Shown piece after piece: positions 24,744-35,200 of a stretch of DNA of 64,000 bases. The notes beneath the pieces were generated by a model. That model worked only from the letters and a program-made list of their open reading frames with translations, was not told the origin of the DNA and made no database searches. The DNA comes from Lantana camara. Lineage: Eukaryota; Streptophyta; Magnoliopsida; Lamiales; Verbenaceae. The stretch's first letter is position 1; every line of letters starts with the position of its first letter. Where the stretch lies: NCBI GenBank assembly GCA_037501455.1, contig CM074860.1, forward strand, positions 24,635,001 to 24,699,000, read 5' to 3'. The position numbers were made by a program, and so were the translations under genes.

Positions 24744-25513
24744 ATTAAATTGGTATCAGAGCCCCAGGTTGCGGAAATCTGGGGTTCATGGTTCATAGAG
24801 TCTCATAAGTATTCTTAGTGCTTAAATTGTGATCAATCACTGTTGGGGCGGCCGACCATCATGTGATTTGTTACAATTGTAAGTACTAAACCCTTCCTCG
24901 ATCAAGTCGAGTATACAGTCTTAATCCACACCAAATCTCGAGTTCTATCAAATCCTTCAATTATCAAATTCTTGGTAGATTCAGTTACAAGATCTACATC
25001 TCTTTCATCATACTAGTATTCCTAACTCATGGAAGCACTTCACTTATACTTTCTAATTTGTTCAAATCTTAAGTTATTAGAATTACTTCAAGATACCAGT
25101 AGGAACAAAAACTAACTTATTAATTTCCTGTGCCTTTATATATGTTTTATCTTCGCTAAGGATGTTGTGTCTGTTAATTGCTATTACTTGGAAATTTTAA
25201 TTTTGTGATCATCTGCACATCATTCTCTACTACCATTCATTATATTATCTCTATAAGGGTGGTTGCAGTTTAAAATTGTCATCCCCAAAGTTGTTAAAGG
25301 TATGTATTCTAAACACGCCAGTTACTGATCCAGGCGCCATGCATCACTTATGTGCGCATTTAAATTTCTTACTTGAACAATTACCTTATGTGATTAAAGT
25401 AAGTCCTCCTTTGGAAACCTGTCTTATCACGAATGGAGGATACCAAAATTACTTAAAGTTATTATGAAACATGAGGAGAATCTGAGGACAGATTCTTTTT
25501 AAGGGGGAAGGAT
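24744..25513 (+). mobile_element. Array internal domain 5
   Basis: 770 bases with PBS and PPT. A few private substitutions are visible (for example AAGGATGTTGTG near 25159). Confidence 0.92.
25276..25467 (+). pseudogene. Gypsy aspartic protease relic, unit 5
   Basis: Identical protein frame to units 1-4. Confidence 0.6.
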
Positions 25514-28084
25514 TGTAACAGCCCGAAACAGTACCCCTAAAACCCTAGAATTTTCCTACATTCCTGAAAGTACTTTTACTATCCAATATTGTGACCAAAA
25601 GAATCCTCACATTATTTCGAGGATCTTGACACCCTCCGTGAACCATAATTCCCATCCTAACTCTAGTAGCATAAAAAATCGGCAAAACCCTAGCTTATAG
25701 TTCGATCGTAAATAACTCTTTACTCATCTACCTTTCGATATTCAATATTATAACCAAAACGATCCTTGAACTATTTTTTGAATTTTCATGCATTTACCAA
25801 AACTCGATTCTTCCCATAGCATATTTTATAAATATTTTCCCTTTTAAAAATTGTCATTTTATTCTAAACAATTAGCTTTCATTCAATATTCGAAATTTTA
25901 AATAAAACGTTTCTTGAATTTTTCTCTAAAATATGATAGTTTTTACAACCTTTAGACTTCGTCATAGCTTCGTTTATATGATTTTCTCATGATTTTCATC
26001 ATCTTTAATATTCATAATTTATAAACGAAAACTCTAAATATTCCACATTTATAATCATAACGAAGCTTATTTTTCACTCATTCTTTCATTAATTTACTAC
26101 TTCAAGTTTTCACTTCTCGACTCTTTAATAAATTTTATACCATTTTATATTTATTTTTAGACCTTCTAGAAAGTTTAAATAAATGGACATATTTTCCCCA
26201 CATTTCCTATCTAATTACCAAGCATATGTCTAAAATATAATTCATCCACATTACCTAAGTAGCAACCAAGCATTTGTCTAGGATATGAAGCTTCCACATC
26301 TCCCTTAAACTCATAGAAATTGCAAGGTAAGCCCCTAAATCCCAAGTATAGATCCCCTCCAAGCTCATTTCGAAAACTACACCAAAATCACTCACTTTCT
26401 CTCCCTAGTTTGGCCACTCCTCCCTTCTCTAAGGTATGAGTCTTGTTCTTTTATTATTCCATGCTTTATATTATGTTCTTAGTATGATAATAATATTAAC
26501 ATGCTTAGATTTAATTAAATTATGCTTTAGGAATTTATTTTATGAAATATATGCTATTTATGCTAGTTTAGGAAAAATGTGATAACATATATGCATTTTA
26601 TTTAATTAAATGTATGAGTTATGATATGAATATGTGTTTAAATAATTATGATCTTGTTTGATTAAATTCATGTCAAGAATAGTTTATTTAGAATTATTTT
26701 TCATAGAGAATTAATAAATTTTGCTATATTATGCTTCAAATTCTATGTTATAAATATGAATATGATCAAGTGTGTTACATGTAACACCCCAGAACGGAGG
26801 GCGCCACATCCCCCGCACCATAGCCCAATCCGGGTGCCCAAATGGGAACTTCGTCCCTGCATCAAACTATGGCGAACGGGTGACAAACAAAAATCAACTC
26901 TAGGCTAGGCGGTCTAGACCCTGAACAGAGTGCGCAACAAAATAAATCGAAAGGGAGAAAGCTACGGGATCACGTAACATAACTGATTACAAGCATATAA
27001 GCTTAAAACAAAATATACATATTGCAACATGTTTTGTCCACCCCGGGCCAGAATAAATATTCAAACTTCAAATTACAGAGCATAGCTTATAATTATTTAT
27101 ACGTAGTACCAAATATACATAATACCAAAGCGGGAAAGTAAATATGCAAATGCAGAGACTCTACAACGACTCGAAAAAACTCCCAAGACTCGAACAACGA
27201 CCACCGCTAGCCAAACTTCCAACCGAGCACCTGTAAAGCTCAAAACGAGAAAGGGGAAAAAGAAAGAAGCAACGAGGGTCAATCCTAGAGACTGGTGAGG
27301 GGGCTACACACGCACACATACTTATAAGTAGGAGCATAGCATATTCAAATCAAAAGTATTCATGAACCGGTTGTGGTTTTTGCACTCCAAAAGGGTTTAA
27401 CCCGTGATACTATATATATATAAAGAAAAGGTTTAGGGCCAAAGGCCAAAATCATCTAAGTTTTACCAGTTATGAGTCCACCCCGTTTCACAAACCGTAT
27501 CGGATGCATAAGCATAAACATAAACATAACACAGCGAGAACGAGTTCTCACACACTCACTCATATCAAAACAATCCCACCTCCACACCATTGGGGAAGAG
27601 AGGTGCCCCTCTCGACCCTCCACAAAACGAAACTTGTGAACCGGAGGATCCCACCCGGTTCCTTCGACGGCCAACCTTAAAGTGCTCCGTCGGTATAGGA
27701 GAACTAAGTCTCCCGTAAATGGAGTCGTGTTGATGAGAGAGCCCGGTGACCCCATGGCCGACCCAAGATCACATACCACTTCTCCGGGGCCCACACATAG
27801 ATCACAGAACTCACACACACACATCCCATAAAGCGTATACTTGTCACAAAAGCTTATCTCGTCAAAACATAACACGTACACACACCAACCTTTTTCAAAA
27901 ACGAATAAACAAAACATAGCTTACATACATATAAAAGCATTTTCAATGGATTTCATAGCAAATGGGCCAAATCCCGCAAAATACATATCAAGCACTTATT
28001 TATACGTATATATATAGTTCGCATGCGGGCTTAAATTACATATTGGGTTGTAGGTCATAATAGCTAAAAAGAAAGAAACCTCAC

Positions 28085-28156
28085 CTCCGAGAAGCAACGG
28101 GAACAAAGGAAGCAAACGAACGTCTAGACGACAACCTCGTCTACCAAGGAACGAAC
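28085..28156 (-). other. Predicted LTR leader exon 2 (72 nt)
   Basis: Minus-strand segment between GCTTTGCCTTTAG/ and GAG/GTGAGGTTTC. Its length equals that of exon 2 in the LTRs at 2923 and 32403. Intron 1 would be 950 nt and intron 2 854 nt. Confidence 0.45.
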
Positions 28157-28477
28157 CTAAAGGCAAAGCAAAGACAAAAGACAAACTTAGACTCAATATG
28201 AACCACATTAGACGCTCGGCGGATGCGTATATATGTTCATGATGCAAAGGACATAAAATAAATTCACACTTAGGTCATATGAGAGCATGCATTGCATATA
28301 AGTTCATAATTCACAAACGAGGGTATAAAACAAGTCAAGGATTCACAACATTAAGCTTAACACATAATGTAACAAGTTAATGAAGCATACAATTCATAAA
28401 CAAGAAAAGAAAACTAACTAAAAGAAATGAAAAGGAAGCAAAGCCATGCAAAGACGGGCGAAAAACGAGAATTCCTA

Positions 28478-28616
28478 GGGGACACGCCCGTGCCTCCCTG
28501 GAAGAACAAGCTGAGACACCCCCATGTCTCAGTACAGGAGGCGAACAACGGAGACTAGAAAGGTGACACGCCCGTGTCACCAACATAGAGCAAACCGAGA
28601 CACCCCCGTGTCTCGG
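28478..28616 (-). repeat. Four inverted-repeat units with changing arms
   Basis: 28478-28498 (imperfect), 28512-28531 (arms TGAGACA/TGTCTCA), 28562-28581 (GGTGACACG-CC-CGTGTCACC, 9-bp perfect stem) and 28595-28616 (arms CCGAGACAC/GTGTCTCGG, loop CCCC). Arm bases differ between units while pairing is kept. The cluster lies in the predicted intron 1. Confidence 0.85.
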
Positions 28617-31175
28617 TACAGAGAGGACCAGACGGCGAGCAACACATCAGTTTTGGAGAGAAAAATAGGGGATTTCGGTGCAAGCCTAGGGAAGTCTCTA
28701 AAGCCAAAGAAAACACATAAACCAAACATGAAAATAGCACTAATTCATCATAGATTCATGCCATATTAGTAGCAACAACTTCAACCACCAAATATGCAAG
28801 AAACAAAGCAAGGAAAGGGGGAAGAAATGCATCCAGTTATCATCCAATTCTCAAGCACTCATCAATGGCCAATCACTCATAATCAAGCAACCATGAAAGG
28901 AGATGCAATAAATACATAGAATTAAGTCATAGCAACAATATATCATCACCAAGAATCAAGGGAACAAGAAGGGAAGCAAGAATCATCAAATTCATCCAAC
29001 CTCTACTATTCACATGCTTGCTAGAACTCAAGAATCAACCAATGAATTCAACTCAAAGGAACATAAAAGAGAGAGGAGAGAGTGTAGATTACAATCATAA
29101 ACTTACCTTTCAAATTAGAGAAGCTTTGGATGTGATTTGAGCTCAAAATCATGAAAATGGCCAAGGGTTTCTTCCTTCTCTTCTTGGAGCTAAAGTTGCT
29201 GCACTTTCCCTTCTTTTCTTTGGGTGTGGGACGAAATGAGGGAGTGGGAGAGAGTGAGGGATGGTTAGATACATATTAGTCAAGGTTAAAAGTTTAATTG
29301 GGGTTAAATGGGGTTCCACAAGTAAAGATTATTCAACAAAAGGGTACTCTTAAGCACAAGGGCTCGTTCCGGTCAAAAAATGGGGAATCAAATGAGCTTA
29401 GAAAAATATAAATCTTGATTATTTGTCTTGATTTCTTGCATCTTCCGGAATTCGAATCCGAATTCCCGAGCTCAAGTTACGCCTTCCGGAACAAGGTGCG
29501 CTAAAGCCCGTTAGGCCCTTATCTCCCTAAAACATAAAACGGTTTCAAAACCGTATCAAACGAACTCAAAAACAAGTAATGAGCATAAAGATACATTCAT
29601 AACACATATAAGTCGCACATAGCACGTAGTCACAAAAATTGAAAACGACAACGGACACAAACGGAGCAAGAACGAAACAAAGAAAACGAACACGTATAAG
29701 TAAATCACATAAGGTCAAATAAGTTTCAAATAATTCAAATAGATCACATAGTAAGTATAATAAACACATAATTCACATAATTAAATAATTAAAAGCGCAC
29801 ATAGCTCACCCGTGAAGGCGTACCTGGAAAGGCCGGACGAGCGGGATGTTACATTACATACCTTCTTTGAATATTCAAATAGGCTCAAGAACATGTTCAT
29901 GTTGTTCTTGAACAATTTTAAGTGCATGTGTGATAGTGTGTGAGTGTGTGTGTTCGATTTTGTGTTATAAGGTGTTTAATTCATAAGAAATTGAATAGTA
30001 AATGTTTTCATTAGTAACTTTGACCTTTGGGTCAACATTTATCATGATAATTTCAAAAATATTATTAAAATAATTATAAAATTAGTTTTGGAATTTTTAA
30101 ATAAAGATTTTATCCGAATTTTTCAAAAATGGGAAAATTGTGATTATTTTCAAAATATAACCTACATTGTCAAATTAAATTCTAAATTTCATTTCTAATG
30201 TTATAATGTGATTAATAAATATTTAAGTGGTTAAAGAATTCATGAAACCGGATTAATTACTTAATTTCCCTTAAACGGTTAAAATTATGGTTTACCGGAA
30301 TTCTTTAACGTGCTACAAAATGTGCACCTTATGTGATTATTTGATTAGAATATTATGTACCTCATGTGCTTATTTGACTAAAATAAGGAACCTAGTTCTA
30401 AGCCTATAGTAGTTAATACTTTCAGGCGCACTGGAATCCACATTACAATGTCTGACTACCAGTATAGGTGAGGGTTAAAATGTTTTCAACTGGAATCATG
30501 CTATACGTATGTATCTATATAAAAACTATTTTCAAGCCTACCTATCATTTTGATTTACTACCCCATATACATATTATTGTACTACAATGTCCCTCTTAAG
30601 GGAAAAATACTTTCATGCCGGAATCAACGTTTTACTAAGACATTATATATTTCAAGTCCACTTTATCAAAACATTGATTCCGGGTTATGCAAGAAAAATA
30701 TTATTCTTGATTCATGTTATGGGCCCCGGCTGTATCCGTAGAGAGCAATTACCCGGACGGTATTGGGCCGAGGGTATTTGTTGGTGCTACGGACTGCCAC
30801 CACCTCTTGGTAGTGGTTTAACTGTAGGTTAGTTACTCCACACCAAGGGTTGAGGGAGAGATAGCTGCCTCCCGAATCTAGTTCGTGGTCTCTAGGGTTT
30901 GATTCCCTATTGACATCAAGGAGTAGCGGAGTTATTATCATATTGGTTTTATTGAAGTATCGGAGCCTGATCAGCCCGATACTATTTTACTAGTTATTTA
31001 AGGAGTTATGGATGGAGAGGCCTAGCTTGAGAGCATTAATGTTCTTGTTATAAACGGTTCATATTTCTACAAATATTCCAAACTACCCCTATCCCTGTTT
31101 TACAATTATTATGAACCGTTTCCTATTTGTTATATCCTATTGTTAATATTTTAGATCAAGATCTTCTTGATCATA

Positions 31176-31209
<34 letters not shown>

Positions 31210-31211
31210 TT

Positions 31212-31601
31212 TATGGGAAAATCTTTGAATAGTACCAAAAAGTTGAAAAAATTCCTTTTAGGTCCCCAATTTTGAAAAAGTTCTCATTCAATCCCCAATT
31301 GAAAAACAAAATTCCTTTTAGGTCCCCACAAATAGTACAGGTTCGTACATTGTCTTTAGGAATTGCGTACATTTTTTAGGGAATTGCGTATAAAAATCCC
31401 GGAATCTCGTATATACGAGATTCCGGGATTTTTATACGCAATTCCCTAAAAAATGTACGCAATTCCTGAATTATTATACAACCTTGGGGAGTGAAAAGAA
31501 ATTTTGTTTTTCAATTGGGGAGTGAACAGGAACTTTTTCAAAATTGGGGAGTGACAAGGAAATTCAGTTTACACTTGGGGATTTTTGAGGAATTGTCCGT
31601 A
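31212..31601. mobile_element. Foldback MITE-like insertion in array LTR 6
   Basis: About 390 bases absent from the other array LTRs, inserted in the TA microsatellite. Left and right halves are near-complementary: blocks at 31261-31330 pair with 31483-31550, both built from CCCCAATTTTGAAAAAG-like and CCCCAATTGAAAAAC-like strings. Weak terminal repeats (TATGGGAAAATC; TACGGACAATTC). The target duplication cannot be read because the flank is TA repeat. No transposase. Confidence 0.8.
31358..31467. repeat. 110-bp perfect palindrome at the MITE core
   Basis: Fully self-complementary around the point between 31412 and 31413 (CTCGTAT|ATACGAG). Checked base by base out to 31358/31467; the next pair (31357 T, 31468 G) fails. 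It includes duplicated AATTGCGTA blocks on each arm. Confidence 0.95.
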
Positions 31602-32064
31602 TATTTATATATATACATATATCAATAAGTTATTATACCCCCCTTCACTTAGTCACTTTGACTAACCCTCTCGCCTATTTTAAAATGCATGATTTCAGGA
31701 ATCAATGAACGACAACTAGAGGTATCTTGAAGCACTACAACCATAGGTTGGATCCGATCCTAAGAGTACACTGTCTTGAGCCTACTCTCTGTAGAAACAA
31801 ACCATTTCATACTTTGTCCTTGCATGTCAACCTGTTGTACTCTTTTGCGAACTTCTTTGATCAATAATGATAATCCTTGCTCATTGTACGTTATCCTCCC
31901 CGTTCATAGGTAAAGTTGAATCTCTTTATCTTCCGCTGCACTGTGACATATACTCCATTCATATATTATCCTGACCGTTCGCCGTAGTATTTCCTAAATG
32001 TTGGGTCTAACCTCCACTCAGGGAGTATTGCGGTGCGGGGTTGTAGTGTTGGGGAGGCACTACA

Positions 32065-32402
32065 ATACGTGCACAATAACGAAGATGCAAATAATCCCCA
32101 CCACCAGACAATTTACATTTCATCAGAAGTTGCTCCTTAAAAAACTGAATAAATAGGTCATTTGCAGAAGCATTGTCTAGTGTTTTGGTGAAAACCTTGT
32201 TATCAGAATCCCATTCAATCAATAAACTTCGAATTTTGTCACATAGTGCAATGCCAGCATGTGGTGAGGGCATATAAGCAAAACTTATGATTCTCTTTTG
32301 CACTGTCCAATCATGATTAACATAATGAGTAGTCAAACAATTATATCCATCACTGACTACCGACGTCCATAAATCAGTAGTAAAATAGATTTTCCCCTTA
32401 AT
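32065..32402 (-). pseudogene. hAT-family transposase fragment (RICESLEEPER/ZBED-like)
   Basis: A minus-strand frame open throughout this piece. It contains TTDLWTS (32361-32381), then HDWTVQKRIISF, LDNASANDLF and a final HLRYCARIV. This order matches the catalytic-core region of plant hAT transposases and their domesticated relatives: (T/S)xDxWTS, then W-x-L/V-QKRI-x-F, then the conserved DNAS and C(C)AH motifs. Here CCAH is degraded to YCAR. Both ends are cut: the array LTR abuts at 32064/32065 and a gypsy LTR at 32402/32403. About 110 codons remain of a protein usually 600-700 residues long, so it is a relic. Confidence 0.85.
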
Positions 32403-33471
32403 TGTGACGCCCCGTGTTTTTGTTTTCCAGGTACGAGCGTCATGCGTGTGGGTTTGAGAGTTAGAATCATTGCATGCTTATTTAAATTATGTGTTTAAGT
32501 GAATTATGTGATTTATTTTCATTATGTGAGTACTTTAATTGTATTTACTTTCATTTTATTTTCCTAACTTATACACATTTCATCCCATCACACATACATA
32601 ATTTACTTCATTTCATAAGCATTGCATATTTTCTAACTTATATATATACTAAAGCTACTTTATAAAATAGTATCATTTTTTAATTCATATTCATACATGC
32701 ATTATATATTACACTATAAAGTACTTGTAATTATATAATTATAAAATTACTTTTCACTATATATGATATATCATACATTACATTACATATATATATACAC
32801 CTACTAAATATATCCTACACTTTATACATACACATATACATACAAATATATATTATATCAAATAACACTAATATATATATATACACAAACATTATACACA
32901 CACACACACTAAATTCCTAACACACACACACATCTCTCTTCATCTCAAACCCTTCACATACATAAACCTCCATTTTTTATTTAAGTAAGGAGAAGAAGAA
33001 GGAGATCAAGGCATATCATCATCTTTATCATCTACATCATCTCATTTCACCTTTTCTTCCATTTTACCCAAGGTTGGTTGTGTGTATATATCTATATATA
33101 TGTGTGTGTATGTAAATGTGTGATTTGATAGAAATCCTAGAATTTGAGTTTATATTCTTGATGCTAAGCATGATGAGATGTATATATATATGAGAATCCT
33201 TGGATTTATTTCTCATTTGACTTGGTTGTTGGTGAATTTAATGAACCTGTGTATCTATGAGGGTTTTGTGAATAGTTGTGGGTGTTTGAATATGTAAACC
33301 CATATTTTTGATGCCCAGATGAGATATAATGTGTATTTAAGTTTTATGAGCATGCTATGACTTCATAATTGCACATTGGATATGTTTTGTTTGGTTTTTG
33401 GCTTGCATTTCGTGACTACCCTGTTTTTACCCCTGTTGTCAAAGGTCGGGAACCTTTTATGTGTATTTTTT

Positions 33472-33595
33472 ATCCCGGCTGGGATCTCTTCCAATTCTTA
33501 TTCACTCCCCGATCGGGAGGGTGATGCACGGGAGGGTGATGCAGGGCTGTCCCAGTCGGGACCCTTTTACACTAAAAACTCATCCCGGCCAGGAT
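33472..33595 (+). repeat. Inverted-repeat units (TCCC...GGGA) with co-varying ends
   Basis: ATCCC-GGCT-GGGAT (33472-33485), CTCCC-CGATC-GGGAG (33505-33519), GTCCC-AGTC-GGGAC (33549-33562) and ATCCC-GGCC-AGGAT (33582-33595). Three of the four keep complete arms although the outer base changes. They lie in the predicted intron 1. Confidence 0.85.
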
Positions 33596-33802
33596 AGACC
33601 ACTGGGTGTCCCACTTTGTGCATTTTAGTCAATTCATGCCTTCTATCCGTTTTCTCTCGATCTATGCCTTCTTGTGAATTAGTTATGAAGTTTCAATAAT
33701 TGTTTCATCAATTTTAACATCTCATGACATGCATAATCATGTCGTTCGTCAAATATTTGGTTCATAATTCTAGACTTACGTACTCTTGTATTTCTTGCAC
33801 AG

Positions 33803-33874
33803 AGCTTGATCCGGTTGTTGAGGAGCAGGGTCCGTAGGCCTCTCTTCTTCATTTCCCTCTACTCTTTTGTCAAG
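33803..33874 (+). other. Predicted LTR leader exon 2 (72 nt)
   Basis: Between CTTGCACAG/ and CAAG/GTGAGG. It shares GTTGAGGAGCAGGGTCCGTAGG-like sequence with the minus-strand exon at 47420-47486, so the exon itself, not only its borders, is conserved between LTRs. Confidence 0.55.
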
Positions 33875-34999
33875 GTGAGGTTTTATTTTAGTTACTAGAA
33901 CCCGTAATACCTTGTGTGACTATTTAAGCCAAAATGTATTATTTATACGTATATCTTGGATATGATCACTTATGCAAATGTTTTCAAATATTTTCACGAA
34001 AAAACTATTTTGGCGAGAATTATTCACGTATTATTGGGCCCGGGAAAATGGGTGAAAGGAACCGGTATGCCATAGGGCCATCGGATAATCCATTTCATAT
34101 AAAGTACCCTTTGACAGTGTCCTCACGCGACTTGGGTGGCCGGAAGCCGGGATATTCTTGAGCTGGTGGTGTTACACCATCGAAGGAGGCAGTAGGAGTC
34201 ATGATCCCACGACTCAATATGGACCAATGAGGTGGTAGGGCCTTGCAAACCTTTCCACCGTCTCGAAGGAAGAACGATGGAAATTATGTTTTATTATGGT
34301 TATGATTATGATTACGTTATGATTACGAACGTGTATGAACGCTTTATAACTTGAACTTAATGTACACACAATGGGAGTAAGGTTGGAGAAATGCGCTCTC
34401 ACCGGGCCACGTATTATTATTACAAAATTGTAATGTAATTAATTGATATTCGTAATTCCGAGCGAGGTATTTTCTTAACTTTTCCACTTGAAATTTCCTA
34501 AAAACTTACTCAGGATTGTGGATTGCACGTGGATGTGATATATTTAATTATGCCCCTCACTCAGTCTTTCGACTGACCCCCACGTTGTTTTAGATCTTTT
34601 GCAGGTATGTTAGTCGGAGAATAAGGGTCATCTTGGAGTCTTTATTTCGAGTTCAGCATGTCCTTTCATTTTATTACCTCATGAATACTTTGAAATTATG
34701 GATTATGTAATATTCTTTTGATGTATACTTGTAATATTTGGGCCGTGGAGGCCATAGTAGTTGTATTTTGGAATGACATACTTTTGTTGGAGATTTTATG
34801 CTTGATAATGTAATTATGCTTCCACGTTTATTTAATTGCATCGTTATATACTTGGTTAAGGGTTAGCCCCACTTAGCTAGGTCGAGTTATTTTATCTTGT
34901 CACTCGTTCGCCACATGTACAAAAATTCATTTCATGCGTGGATTTGACTAATGGAGTGGGGGATGTGGCGCCTTTCGGTGCGGGTGCTACATCTTAAAG

Positions 35000-35011
35000 T
35001 GGTATCAGAGC
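35000..35011 (+). promoter_or_regulatory. Primer binding site, initiator tRNA-Met type
   Basis: TGGTATCAGAGC eight bases after the LTR end at 34991, matching the usual plant gypsy PBS. It fixes the element's orientation as plus. Confidence 0.95.
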
Positions 35012-35200
35012 CTAGGTTGCAAAACCGGGCTCTTGAGTCGTATCTTGTCTGTTTAAGTCATACGGCTTAGGAACTACTTGTCAATTTGAAAGTCTTGCAT
35101 TATTATAAGAGCATTTCTTGATTACTTACTCGGTGCATCTTGATTACACTCCATGGATATTGTCTAACCCCGACACGCATTTCTCAATTTTTAATTGTAG

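Larger units (their letters stand above)
26780..29853 (-). mobile_element. Nested antisense solo LTR of another gypsy family
   Basis: 3,074-bp insertion in array LTR 6. It begins TGTAACACCCC and ends GGGATGTTACA on the plus strand, and is flanked by a perfect TTACA duplication (26775-26779, 29854-29858). Uninterrupted array LTRs read GTGTTACATACC at this site. Minus-strand leader prediction: donor AAAG/GTAAGT at 29107/29106; acceptor CTTTAG/G at 28157/28156; exon 2 28156-28085 (72 nt); donor GGAG/GTGAGG at 28085/28084; acceptor TTTACAG/G at 27231/27230. The open frames inside are chance frames. Confidence 0.95.
8969..32064 (+). mobile_element. Tandem array of a non-autonomous gypsy LTR element (LTR-internal repeats)
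   Basis: Direct repeats with spacings of 3829, 3825, 3829 and 3828 bp (from the conserved protease relic). Each period is one LTR of 3,055-3,059 bp (TGTAACAGCCCG...CTACA) plus a 770-bp internal domain with PBS at the left and PPT at the right. The order is truncated LTR, then internal-LTR five times. The last LTR has two nested insertions. Such arrays are expected from unequal recombination between LTRs of one element. Flanks: antisense LTR at left (joint in AT-rich sequence), hAT relic at right (joint immediately after CTACA). Confidence 0.95.
25514..32064 (+). mobile_element. Array LTR 6, interrupted by a solo LTR and a MITE
   Basis: Spans 6,551 bases. Removing the nested solo LTR with one duplication (3,079 bases) and the roughly 400-base MITE region leaves about 3.07 kb, the normal LTR size. 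It ends GGCACTACA at 32064 and is followed by unrelated sequence, not by a PBS, so it is the outer 3' LTR of the array. It has more private changes than LTRs 2-5, for example 30092-30112. Confidence 0.9.
32403..34991 (+). mobile_element. 5' LTR of a Ty3-gypsy element
   Basis: 2,589 bp, from TGTGACGCCCCG to GGGTGCTACA. The PBS begins eight bases after its end. Predicted leader: donor CAAG/GTTGGT at 33072/33073; acceptor TTGCACAG/AG at 33802/33803; exon 2 33803-33874; donor CAAG/GTGAGG; acceptor TTTTGCAG/G at 34604/34605, after the TCAGTC-TTTC-GACTGA hairpin (34561-34576). No 3' LTR is found in the window. The five bases left of it (TTAAT) belong to the hAT relic. Confidence 0.92.

Noticed and set aside
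32007..32336. Minus-strand frame as one gene across the LTR border
   Set aside because: The coding match stops at 32065; the remaining codons come from the array LTR end.
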